NCBI GenBank assembly: GCA_913062745.1
Contig: CAJXXJ010000260.1
Coordinates: 1-5,929 of the forward strand
Direction: 5' to 3'
Length of the DNA stretch: 5,929 nt
Source: an uncultured Phaeodactylibacter sp.
Lineage (GTDB): Bacteria > Bacteroidota > Bacteroidia > Chitinophagales > Saprospiraceae
Under the pieces are notes generated by a model, which saw only the letters and a list, made by a program, of their open reading frames with translations, was not told the DNA's origin and made no database searches. Below, piece by piece: positions 1-5,929 of this stretch (position 1 is its first letter; each line of letters opens with the position of its first letter). Both the position numbers and the translations under genes were made by a program.

Positions 1-1
1 A

Positions 2-1402
2 GCCGCTATCGTACACGCCCGGGATGCTCTCGCGCATGCCATCTTTATTAATAACCCGAGGGCACAGGCCTTTAGTTATGACCGGATGGGGACCTTTCTG
101 TTGGAAGATGGACAGGTAGAAAGTGCGCTCAGTTACTTTAAGACGGCAGCCCGCATTAACCGTGATATCGGTGAGCGTAACCAACTGGCAGACGACCTCA
201 TCCGGATTTCTGATGTCTATCGGGTACAGGGTCAGCCGCTGCTTGCCATTGATACCCTGCAGCTGGCCCTGCAGCTCACGCAGCAGATAGCTGCCAAACC
301 ACAGCAGGCGCAGACCCTCCGTAAAATCAGCGAAACCTACGCGGAAGCCGGGCAGTACGACAGCGCATATCTTTACCTGCAGCGCTTCGATGTGGTAGAC
401 GGAGAAATCAAAAATATTCAGCGGCAAAAAGTTTTGTACGATGTTCAGGAGCAGTATGAATCTGAAAAGCGGAAGGCAGAGCTGCTGGTGGCAGAACAAC
501 GCAGCAACCGGATTTTGCTTATCTCCGTCAGCCTGATTTTCGTATTGACCCTAATCTTTTCCATCATTCTGCTGTCAGGCCTGCGCAAACAGCGGCGGTC
601 CAATCGCCTGCTGTCTGAAAAAGCAGCTGAAATCGCCCGCCAAAACCGGGAAATTGCCCAGCAGAATGAAGACCTGAAGCAGTCTAACCATGCGCTGGAG
701 CAATTTGCTTACATCGCTTCCCATGACTTGCGGGAGCCCCTGCGCACCATTGGTTCTTTTGCCACGCTGCTGGCCCGCCGCAATGCCGGCAAGGTAGATG
801 CAGACAGTCAGGAGTTCATCAATTATATCACCCGGGGTACACAGCAGATGAGCACGCTGCTTGATGATCTGCTGACTTACGCCACCATAAGCAGTGTGAA
901 AAACCTGGAGCGGAAGCCGGTGGAAGTGGAGGCTGTTGTGAGGGAAGTAGAACAGTCTCTTCGCCAAAACCTTATAGAGTCGAAAGGCCGGCTGATTATC
1001 GGCAAGCTTCCGGCAGTGAATGCCAACCGGTCCCAGCTTTACCAATTGTACCTCAACCTGATTGCCAATGGACTGAAGTTTAATCAGTCTGAAGAGCCTA
1101 CCGTATGGGTGGGCTTTGAGCCAGTCAGCGAAAAGGGGCCCTATTTTTTTGTAAAAGACAACGGTATTGGCATTGACCCGGCTTACCAACAAAAGGTATT
1201 CCTGATCTTTCAGCGGCTGGATAAGCAAAAGTACCCGGGCACCGGTGTGGGCCTTGCCGTAGTCGAAAAAATCGTCGGCCGCCACCGGGGCCAGATTTGG
1301 ATAGAGTCGGGTAAAGGGCAGGGCACCACCTTCTGCTTCAACTTCGGTGGTAATACGGTCCTTTCAAGACAGCCCGAGCTCAGTTCCTCCCATCAGGTTT
1401 AA
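2..1402 (+). CDS. TPR-repeat transmembrane sensor histidine kinase (5' partial)
   Basis: This is the C-terminal portion of a membrane-bound two-component sensor kinase that should autophosphorylate on histidine and pass the phosphate to a response regulator not seen here. The frame is open from base 2, and the first in-frame ATG (86) falls inside a TPR helix, so the true start lies upstream of the window. Numbering from that ATG: about three TPR units occupy the region up to residue ~105; a coiled stretch follows; one hydrophobic membrane segment lies at ~143-165; a second coiled coil at ~175-206 leads into the HisKA domain, with phospho-acceptor His213 in SHDLREP (codon 722-724). The HATPase domain shows the N box (N324, N328), G1 box DNGIG (358-362) and G2 box GTGVGL (385-390), so the kinase looks catalytically intact. 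No receiver domain follows. The TPR part probably senses a protein or peptide partner. The ligand cannot be inferred. Its stop overlaps that of the convergent gene. Confidence 0.93.
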   Translation, partial: AAIVHARDALAHAIFINNPRAQAFSYDRMGTFLLEDGQVESALSYFKTAARINRDIGERNQLADDLIRISDVYRVQGQPLLAIDTLQLALQLTQQIAAKPQQAQTLRKISETYAEAGQYDSAYLYLQRFDVVDGEIKNIQRQKVLYDVQEQYESEKRKAELLVAEQRSNRILLISVSLIFVLTLIFSIILLSGLRKQRRSNRLLSEKAAEIARQNREIAQQNEDLKQSNHALEQFAYIASHDLREPLRTIGSFATLLARRNAGKVDADSQEFINYITRGTQQMSTLLDDLLTYATISSVKNLERKPVEVEAVVREVEQSLRQNLIESKGRLIIGKLPAVNANRSQLYQLYLNLIANGLKFNQSEEPTVWVGFEPVSEKGPYFFVKDNGIGIDPAYQQKVFLIFQRLDKQKYPGTGVGLAVVEKIVGRHRGQIWIESGKGQGTTFCFNFGGNTVLSRQPELSSSHQV

Positions 1403-2589
1403 CGCTCCACGCCGTAGCCCTTGTAATTTTCTACCGCCAGGCTGTCGATCAGCTCCGGCAGCAGCAAACGCCGGGCCCGAAGAAAAGTCATGAGCCGGTC
1501 TTTGGCAAAATCAGGATCTTCCGGGCGCAGGCTTTCTATTTTGACGTTACCCGTTGCATGAATAATCTTACCGTCACCCATGTACAGCGCCACATGAGTA
1601 ACCTTTTCATTTTCCCCGGCCGAAGCCGCCCGCCCGAAGTAAAGCAGGTCGCCGGGCTGCAGGCTGCTCAGGTCTTCTTCGGCAGGTACCGCTGCGCCCA
1701 CTGCCACCTGCTGCGAGGCATCTCTGGGCAGCATCATACCGTGCAGAAAGAATACCGTTTTGGTAAAGCCGCTGCAGTCTACGCCTTTGCCGGAAGTGCC
1801 GCCCCACAGATACGGCCGCCCGAGGAAGCGCTTGGCGCTCTTGAGAATCTCATCCGCGGAAGCTTGCCGCTTGTCCAGCCATTCGGAGTAGGAGAGGAGC
1901 TCTTCTGTTGGTACAAAGCCGGGCCGTCCGTCCGGTAGCTGGATTTTTGTGAAACTGCCTTGTCTTTGCTCCAGGATCAGCAGGTTGCCGGCCAGCAGGT
2001 CAGTGGTTATTTCAGCGTTCTCATCGGCTTTTGCGTAAGCAAACCCGAAATCGGAAAGGAAGATAGCTTTGGGAGCATCGAGCCACGCTTCGAAGGCCGA
2101 TTCGTCCATAGGCACAAAGCCGCCTTCGTCGAGCCACCCCAGGTAGCCGTCCGGTGTTTGGACCAGATACCAGCCGTCTTTCTTTTTGTACACCTTGAGC
2201 GGAGTGCCAAGCAAAGCCTGTGTAGACAGTTCGCCGGAATGCCGGGGCTCGGAGCGGATATTGCAGGCAGACAAGCGCACGATGCCGTGGTGCTGCCCTT
2301 CCAGGGTGCTGTCCGGAAGGAGGCGGATTTCACTTTGAGCACCAAACTGCTGCAAGGCGCTTTGTAATTCAGCCTGTGCTTCCGGTAGGTTGGTCTCGCC
2401 GCTGACTATCCAGTGCCCGTCTTCCCAGCGGGTTTCGAGCTGCAGCAGAGCCACCCGGCGGTCGGGCGCATGCCGCTGCTGTACTTCATCCAGCAAAGTC
2501 CGCAGCGCTTCGGGCGGAGTGCGTTCCTCCGGGCTGTCAGGCGTACAGCCGATGAGCAGGGCGAGCAACAAAACAGGCAGGTATCGCAT
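1399..2589 (-). CDS. SH3-domain NlpC/P60 (C40) cysteine peptidase, lipoprotein
   Basis: Predicted lipid-anchored peptidoglycan-peptide hydrolase of 396 residues. The N-terminus is a short hydrophobic signal ending in a lipobox, LIGC, with Cys15 as the lipidated residue. Residues ~25-95 form an accessory alpha/beta region. Residues ~102-160 are a clear bacterial SH3 domain (ACNIRSEP, then GTPLKV, GWYLVQTPDGYLGWL). Residues ~172-232 look like a second, divergent SH3 unit. NlpC/P60 fills ~246-375 with the catalytic set intact: Cys272 in DCSGF (codon 1774-1776), His332 in THVALYMG and His344 in IIHATG. The order SH3-SH3-NlpC/P60 resembles YkfC-type enzymes, which cut the gamma-D-glutamyl-diamino acid bond in muropeptides. 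That exact specificity is inferred from family knowledge. It lies 36 bp downstream of the MORN-caspase gene on the same strand and probably shares its transcript. The ATG at 2589 is chosen because it directly precedes the signal peptide. Confidence 0.93.
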   Translation of the reverse strand: MRYLPVLLLALLIGCTPDSPEERTPPEALRTLLDEVQQRHAPDRRVALLQLETRWEDGHWIVSGETNLPEAQAELQSALQQFGAQSEIRLLPDSTLEGQHHGIVRLSACNIRSEPRHSGELSTQALLGTPLKVYKKKDGWYLVQTPDGYLGWLDEGGFVPMDESAFEAWLDAPKAIFLSDFGFAYAKADENAEITTDLLAGNLLILEQRQGSFTKIQLPDGRPGFVPTEELLSYSEWLDKRQASADEILKSAKRFLGRPYLWGGTSGKGVDCSGFTKTVFFLHGMMLPRDASQQVAVGAAVPAEEDLSSLQPGDLLYFGRAASAGENEKVTHVALYMGDGKIIHATGNVKIESLRPEDPDFAKDRLMTFLRARRLLLPELIDSLAVENYKGYGVER

Positions 2590-2600
2590 CTTTTTGCGCT

Positions 2601-2608
2601 CAAAGTAA
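2601..2608 (-). promoter_or_regulatory. Possible -7 promoter element before the NlpC/P60 gene
   Basis: On the minus strand the 36-bp gap between the two genes contains TTACTTTG, which differs at one position from the Bacteroidota -7 consensus TAnnTTTG. It ends 11 nt before the ATG of the lipoprotein gene, followed by an A-rich leader. No convincing TTTG -33 element sits 19-21 bp upstream, so this may be a weak internal promoter or chance. Confidence 0.3.
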
Positions 2609-2625
2609 AAAAGATTTGCAAAAAA

Positions 2626-4272
2626 CTACTCCTGCCGCACCACGGCTACCGGCATACGCGCATCAAAATCGCCCGTAAGCGTTGGCGTCTGCACATTGCC
2701 GGTATACAGGCGCACCTGCTGATGCACGTAGCTGAACAGCTCCTGAACGCTGACAATCAGGTCGCCGTCCCGGTCCGCTTCGCCTTTTAGCCCCCGTACC
2801 AGGAAATGGCTGAAAATGCCGGAGCGCAGCCCACCGTCCTCCAGCGAGTACTCTTCGCCTTTGGAGGACATCATCAGTGCCATGCCACCATTGGTGTTTT
2901 CAAAAGCCTTGTAAAACCGGCGCAGGTCGCTCTGCATCGGTGTCCTCGGAGACAGCAGGCTGCCCGAGTGGCAGGCATCGGCCAAAACCAGCTTGTGCTT
3001 GGCGCGGCTCCGTTCCAGCGTTTCCTTAATGTCCTCGTGCCGCAGTTGATTGTTGTATCCGTCGTAGTCGATCGGCAAGAAAGAGCCCTGCAGACCATGG
3101 CCGGAAAAGTAGAAGACGATAACGTCATTCTCGTCCGCTTTCAGCAAAATGGTGTGCATTGCGTCTGAGATATTACGGTAGGTCGCATCTTCATCAATCA
3201 GCAGGCGCAGCTGATCATCCGGAAGCGCGCCGCCCTGCGGGCTTTTCAGGAAAGCATATAATTGGTAGGCATCGTCGTCCGTATAACGCAGGGTAGGCAT
3301 ATGGCTATAAGTCGCTGCTCCTACGATGACGGCCCAGATTTTTACGCGCGGGTCGCGGTCAATCGCTACTGCCGGGCGGGTGTCGGAAGCCCCTTCCACA
3401 AACAGCTTTTTAGCCGGTTTGCCAAAGTCCCAGATTGCGCCCACGACGCGCCCGTTCGCATAGTACATGACGCCGCGCCCGTGTGGTGTATGCTGCATCC
3501 AGAGCCCTTCGTAGCGGCTCCCGCTCACGTAGTATACGGTGCCTTGCCCCTCCGGGCGGCCTGCCTGGAAAGCGCCCACGTAGACGGACCCATCCTGATA
3601 AGTATATTTGCCAAAGCCTTCCTGGCAGTGCACACGGTTGCAGTCGCGCAGGTTGGTGGTGTCACCGCCGAAAGCCAGCTTGCTCCAATCAGCCAGGTAC
3701 TGCCCGCCTTCCCACTCGCCGACGATCTTCTCGCCATCGGGAAAGGCCAGCGTGCCGCGGCCGTGGCGCTTGTTGGCGTGCCATTGGCCCTTGTAGATCG
3801 AGCCATCGGAATAGTACATGGTGCCGCTGCCTTCAAACTGGCCCGTCTGAAACCGCCCTTCGTAGCGGTCGCCATTGGCAAAGTAATACGTGCCTTTGCC
3901 GGACTGCTGCCCGTTGACCCATTGGCCTTCGTAGCGGTTGCCGTTGGCATACTTCATGATGCCCCGCCCGTGAAACTTGTTGTCGGTAAATTCTCCGGAA
4001 TACTTGTCTTTATTGGGATACTCAAGGAGCCCGATCCCCTGCTTGAAGCCCTGCTTCCACTCGCCGCGGTAAGTCCGCCCATCGGAGAAAAACAGCGTGC
4101 CCTCTCCGGAAGGTTTGCCGTCTTTGAAATGCCCCTCGTAACGGGCGCCGCTCGGGTAAGTGCACACGCCCTTGCCGTCAACGCAGTTGCCAGACTGGCA
4201 ATCGACTTGTGCGGATAGGGGGGTGGAATAGAAAAAAATAGTCGCTGTTAATAAGATTAGTGCCCTTTTCAT
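2626..4272 (-). CDS. Secreted MORN-repeat protein with C-terminal caspase-like (C14) peptidase
   Basis: This 548-residue exported protein joins MORN repeats to a caspase-fold cysteine protease. Residues 1-21 are a Sec signal peptide with likely cleavage after LSA before Gln22, so the mature protein should act in the periplasm or outside the cell. MORN repeats of 23 residues (YEGxWxxGxxxGxGxxxxxxGxx) run in a first block, ~45-182, with six units, and a second block, ~231-276, with two, each followed by a degenerate unit. Each block is preceded by a CxxxxC-type half repeat (C25/C30 and C211/C216). The peptidase domain spans ~309-545. The catalytic dyad is present: His392 in FSGHG (codon 3097-3099) and Cys434 in DACHSG (codon 2971-2973), after YTDDDA and a VIVFYFS strand. 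Family members usually prefer basic or acidic P1 residues; specificity here is unknown. It is probably the first gene of a two-gene operon with the NlpC/P60 lipoprotein. GAGG lies a few bases before the ATG. Confidence 0.93.
   Translation of the reverse strand: MKRALILLTATIFFYSTPLSAQVDCQSGNCVDGKGVCTYPSGARYEGHFKDGKPSGEGTLFFSDGRTYRGEWKQGFKQGIGLLEYPNKDKYSGEFTDNKFHGRGIMKYANGNRYEGQWVNGQQSGKGTYYFANGDRYEGRFQTGQFEGSGTMYYSDGSIYKGQWHANKRHGRGTLAFPDGEKIVGEWEGGQYLADWSKLAFGGDTTNLRDCNRVHCQEGFGKYTYQDGSVYVGAFQAGRPEGQGTVYYVSGSRYEGLWMQHTPHGRGVMYYANGRVVGAIWDFGKPAKKLFVEGASDTRPAVAIDRDPRVKIWAVIVGAATYSHMPTLRYTDDDAYQLYAFLKSPQGGALPDDQLRLLIDEDATYRNISDAMHTILLKADENDVIVFYFSGHGLQGSFLPIDYDGYNNQLRHEDIKETLERSRAKHKLVLADACHSGSLLSPRTPMQSDLRRFYKAFENTNGGMALMMSSKGEEYSLEDGGLRSGIFSHFLVRGLKGEADRDGDLIVSVQELFSYVHQQVRLYTGNVQTPTLTGDFDARMPVAVVRQE
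3445..4140 (-). repeat. MORN-encoding 69-bp periodic repeat region in two blocks
   Basis: The coding DNA repeats with a 69-bp (23-codon) period in two blocks, at about 3727-4140 (six units) and 3445-3582 (two units). Segments such as cttcgtagcgg recur on the plus strand. The units have diverged, so this is an old protein-level repeat and not a recent tandem duplication. The stretch between the blocks encodes a degenerate unit plus the second cysteine-containing half repeat. Confidence 0.85.
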
Positions 4273-4507
4273 AGTCCTCGGTTTTGGGAGCCGCAGGAAA
4301 AATACGGCTCAAATCGGTCTGTAGGTTGTGTTCTGGAAACTTATTGAGTAAAGGGCTGCTGCCATAAATCTTATTTGTTAAAATGATATCCTTGCCTTTT
4401 GGCAACGGGTTAAGCTTTAAAGATGTTTTGAAAACCTGTTGGGTTGGTCAACTATTGTCTGCAGTGGCGGCTTTAATAAAATATTAGGAGTTTGCCGCCT
4501 GCCTTTT
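4273..4507. other. Divergent intergenic region between the MORN-caspase and DUF4920 genes
   Basis: This AT-richer gap must hold the promoter of the leftward MORN-caspase gene and the upstream part of the rightward DUF4920 promoter. Besides the leader hairpin at 4288-4310 there is a 14-bp palindrome-like element, TTGCCTTTTGGCAA (4392-4405). A minus-strand TAAGTTTC (4343-4336) differs by one base from the TAnnTTTG box and could serve the MORN-caspase gene, but no good -33 partner is visible. No convincing gene is present; the short minus-strand ORF that crosses here runs into the MORN gene in another frame. Confidence 0.5.
4288..4310 (-). other. Perfect 6-bp stem hairpin in the 5' leader of the MORN-caspase gene
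   Basis: GAGCCG (4288-4293) and CGGCTC (4305-4310) are exact inverse complements around an 11-nt A/T-rich loop. The element lies 15-38 nt upstream of the MORN-caspase ATG. It lacks a T-tract on either strand, so it is not a typical terminator. It might fold in the mRNA leader or act as an operator; six base pairs can also arise by chance. Confidence 0.4.
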
Positions 4508-4515
4508 TATCTTTG
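4508..4515 (+). promoter_or_regulatory. Bacteroidota-type -7 promoter box for the DUF4920 gene
   Basis: TATCTTTG is a perfect match to the TAnnTTTG element recognised by the Bacteroidota primary sigma factor. It lies 57 nt before the ATG at 4573, implying a leader of about 50 nt that is A-rich and lacks a Shine-Dalgarno sequence, as is normal in this phylum. A TTTG occurs at 4491-4494, but its 13-bp spacing is shorter than the usual 19-21 bp, so the -33 part is weak or elsewhere. The box also argues against starts upstream of it, such as the TTG at 4492. Confidence 0.6.
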
Positions 4516-4572
4516 CTGGCTCAGCACTCCCACAACTACAAGTGGAAAATTTCTAAAATAAAACCAAGCATT

Positions 4573-5109
4573 ATGCTAAAGCAATTTATTGTGGCCATCG
4601 GCCTGGCCGGCCTGTTGTTTGCCTGTGGCGCGGAGCCTACCGCCCAGTCTGAAACAGAAACGGCTACTGAAACCACAGAAGCCAAAGAGGCTACGGTGAC
4701 GATGGAGTCTTTCGGCGAGGAGATATCAGCCGATGGAGCAGTGTCTTACGACGAGCTGCAGCAAAAAGTGGAGCAAAACCCTGCAGACTCTCTGAAAGTG
4801 AAGTTCACCGGAGTTGTACAGGAAGTGTGCCAGGTCAAGGGCTGCTGGATGACAATTGCGTCCGAAGAAGAAGGAGTGGAGCCTATCATGGTGCGTTTCA
4901 AAGACTATGGCTTTTTCATGCCCAAGGATATTGCTGGCAGCAAAGTGATCATGGATGGCTACGTTTTCACGGAAGAGACTACCGTAGATGAGCTGCGCCA
5001 CTATGCAGAAGATGCCGGAAAGCCTGAAGAAGAGATACAGGCCATCACCGAACCTAAAAAAGAAACTAAATTCCTGGCCAGCGGCGTACTGCTGGTGAAA
5101 GAGCAGTAA
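4573..5109 (+). CDS. DUF4920-family lipoprotein
   Basis: The 178-residue product is a predicted lipoprotein of a family common in Bacteroidota with no established function. The ATG at 4573 is chosen, and not the longer TTG start at 4492, because it begins a proper signal peptide (MLKQFIVAIG) and lies downstream of the TATCTTTG promoter box. The lipobox is LFAC, with Cys18 as the lipidated residue. Residues ~20-44 are a Thr/Glu/Ala-rich linker that should hold the domain away from the membrane. The conserved domain starts at FGEEIS (~47) and runs to the end, with the motif VCQVKGCWM (Cys86, Cys91), FKDYGFFMP and AGSKVIMDGYVF. The compact beta-rich pattern resembles a small barrel, and the cysteine pair could bind a metal or be redox active; both are inferences. 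It appears to be a single-gene unit ending at an intrinsic terminator. Confidence 0.88.
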   Translation: MLKQFIVAIGLAGLLFACGAEPTAQSETETATETTEAKEATVTMESFGEEISADGAVSYDELQQKVEQNPADSLKVKFTGVVQEVCQVKGCWMTIASEEEGVEPIMVRFKDYGFFMPKDIAGSKVIMDGYVFTEETTVDELRHYAEDAGKPEEEIQAITEPKKETKFLASGVLLVKEQ

Positions 5110-5115
5110 AATAGT

Positions 5116-5155
5116 GGAGGGAGCTGTGCACCATGCCGGCTCCCTCTCGGTTTTT
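5116..5155 (+). terminator. Intrinsic terminator after the DUF4920 gene
   Basis: GAGGGAGC (5117-5124) pairs perfectly with GCTCCCTC (5139-5146). The stem extends on both sides by G-T/G-C pairs (5116 with 5147, 5125-5126 with 5137-5138) around a loop of about 10 nt. A T5 tract (5151-5155) follows four bases after the stem. It starts 7 bp after the stop codon and should end the DUF4920 transcript before the HD gene. Confidence 0.82.
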
Positions 5156-5340
5156 AGAGCTACAGCACGAAAAAATGCAGCTCTGCGTACGAATCTGGCG
5201 CTCGATATCGTTAAAACCGTGCTTTTGCGCAATTTGTGAGAAACCCCCTGCGGCTTGCTTTAATCATTTGAAATCATCATATTGGATTAAATAAGCTGTA
5301 ACCGGCAAATTGGGTAAGCCCGTATCATCAAAACCACGCC

Positions 5341-5929
5341 ATGAATTTTCACGCAGCCAAAGCGTTCATCCTCGACAAGCTGGAGTCAGAGCTGAGCGAC
5401 CACCTCTATTATCACGGTATACACCATACACTCGATGTGCTCTATACGGTAGAGGAGCTATGTTACAATGAGAAGGTGACGCCTTACGAAGAGCTGCTCC
5501 TTAAAACGGCTGCGCTGTTTCACGATTCCGGTTTTACCGTTACCAGTCAGGAGCATGAGAAGCTCGGCTGCCGCATTGCCCGGGCGCATCTGCCCCGGTA
5601 TGGCTATACAGATCGTGAGATAGACCGTATATGTGGTATGATCATGGCTACCAAAATCCCTCAGTCACCCCAAAATTACCTGGAAGAGATTATGTGCGAT
5701 GCTGATCTTGACTACCTGGGGCGGGATGACTTTTACGACATCGGGCGTACCCTGTTTCAGGAACTGCAGGCTTCCAATGTGCTCAGTAGCGAAGAAGCCT
5801 GGAACCGGATTCCTGAAAAGTTAGCGTTCTATGACTACGTTGGTAATAACCCATCCAAGGGTGGTCTGTTCCGAACTGGAGCGATGAACCAAGGTGATGG
5901 CATTGCCCGTGGCTGGCTAGGACACCCGG
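5341..5929 (+). CDS. HD-domain phosphohydrolase, partial and chimeric at its 3' end
   Basis: Residues 1-157 are a small HD-superfamily protein, a metal-dependent phosphohydrolase fold. Visible motifs are YHGIHHT (His28/His29), the defining His61-Asp62 in ALFHDSGF, and CDADLDYLG (Asp120, 122, 124), which should supply the last metal ligand. The conserved stretches [12 protein letters not shown] and [11 protein letters not shown] fit a Bacteroidota HD family whose substrate is unknown; nucleotides or a cyclic nucleotide are possible. The ATG at 5341 gives a start of MNFHAAK, and no in-frame alternative is better supported. No clear TAnnTTTG box was found in the 185 bp upstream. The frame continues without a stop to the edge, but from about residue 158 (base 5812) the sequence is photosystem II CP47, not the expected HD C-terminus. 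Bases beyond ~5811 are therefore probably not part of this gene, and the true 3' end is missing. Confidence 0.85.
   Translation, partial: MNFHAAKAFILDKLESELSDHLYYHGIHHTLDVLYTVEELCYNEKVTPYEELLLKTAALFHDSGFTVTSQEHEKLGCRIARAHLPRYGYTDREIDRICGMIMATKIPQSPQNYLEEIMCDADLDYLGRDDFYDIGRTLFQELQASNVLSSEEAWNRIPEKLAFYDYVGNNPSKGGLFRTGAMNQGDGIARGWLGHP
5812..5929 (+). other. psbB: psbB (photosystem II CP47) fragment fused to the HD gene, probable assembly chimera
   Basis: The last ~39 codons encode [13 protein letters not shown], then [12 protein letters not shown], then [12 protein letters not shown]. This is the highly conserved lumenal region of CP47, the chlorophyll-binding core antenna protein of photosystem II in cyanobacteria and plastids; plant and cyanobacterial PsbB carry nearly the same words in the same order. 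The segment represents only a small internal part of a ~508-residue protein, has no start of its own and is cut by the window edge. GC content is about 53%, closer to a moderate-GC cyanobacterium than to an AT-rich algal plastid. Codons such as TTA, CGA, GGA, CAA and CTA appear here. Photosystem genes are foreign to Bacteroidota, so an assembly chimera is the most likely cause. Confidence 0.88.

Noticed and set aside
575..1285. 236-codon minus-strand open frame inside the histidine kinase
   Set aside because: It is a shadow of the HisKA/HATPase coding sequence, with no recognisable domain.
3262..4218. 318-codon plus-strand open frame opposite the MORN region
   Set aside because: It lies entirely antisense to a gene with clear MORN and signal-peptide features. 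The repeated 69-bp codon pattern keeps the opposite frame free of stops, and the product resembles no family.
4178..4405. 75-codon minus-strand open frame overlapping the start of the MORN-caspase gene
   Set aside because: It overlaps the well-supported MORN-caspase start in another frame, has no recognisable motif and lies mostly in the AT-rich intergenic region.
4492..4572. N-terminal extension of the DUF4920 protein from a TTG start
   Set aside because: It would place the start upstream of the -7 box and bury the lipoprotein signal peptide 27 residues inside the protein.
5156..5184. AGAGCT/AGCTCT inverted repeat just after the DUF4920 terminator, considered as a second terminator or regulatory hairpin
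   Set aside because: The stem is only six pairs without bulges and has no T-tract after it on the plus strand. It may be chance or a minus-strand remnant.
5251..5260. TAATCATTTG-like sequence upstream of the HD gene as a promoter box (about 5261-5270)
   Set aside because: The spacing between TA and TTTG is four bases and not two, so it does not fit TAnnTTTG, and no -33 element is visible.
5341..5929. A genuine HD-CP47 fusion protein
   Set aside because: CP47 is an integral thylakoid protein, and only a short internal lumenal-loop piece is present, at a contig edge. A soluble HD enzyme joined to it has no plausible function, so a chimera is far more likely.

Overview
The window reads as chromosomal DNA of a Bacteroidota bacterium, probably of the Saprospiria/Lewinella-Phaeodactylibacter type. 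The gene families point that way: a TPR sensor kinase, an SH3-NlpC/P60 lipoprotein, a secreted MORN-caspase protein, a DUF4920 lipoprotein and a small HD protein. So do the A-rich leaders without clear Shine-Dalgarno sequences and the one perfect TAnnTTTG -7 box. The lineage is inferred from family memory and was not tested by a search. The window looks like a complete or near-complete contig, because genes run off both ends.

Layout. From 2 to 1402 (+) is the C-terminal part of a TPR-transmembrane histidine kinase whose N-terminus lies outside. It meets a minus-strand gene tail to tail at a TTAA palindrome that supplies the stop codons of both. On the minus strand, 4272-2626 encodes a secreted MORN-repeat protein with a C-terminal caspase-like (C14) peptidase. 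After 36 bp comes 2589-1399, a lipoprotein with two SH3-like regions and an intact NlpC/P60 cysteine peptidase. The two are probably co-transcribed, although a promoter-like element lies between them. A 235-300 bp intergenic region separates this pair from a divergent DUF4920 lipoprotein gene (4573-5109, +), which has a good Bacteroidota -7 box upstream and a clean intrinsic terminator downstream. The last gene (5341 to the edge, +) is a small HD-domain phosphohydrolase.

The most striking feature is at the right edge. From about 5812 the HD reading frame continues without a break into roughly 39 residues that are unmistakably photosystem II CP47 (PsbB). The junction falls in a short stretch that both families could share (EAWNRI). 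A heterotrophic Bacteroidota HD protein should not end in CP47, so the likeliest explanation is a chimeric assembly joining the bacterial contig to a co-occurring cyanobacterium (or less likely an algal plastid). A real insertion is much less likely. The last ~120 bp should not be used to annotate the HD gene.

Function. The minus-strand pair combines a periplasmic or exported caspase-like protease with a lipid-anchored peptidoglycan-peptide hydrolase, suggesting an envelope-located role. This is an inference from context. No mobile elements, CRISPR arrays, tRNAs or rRNAs are visible.
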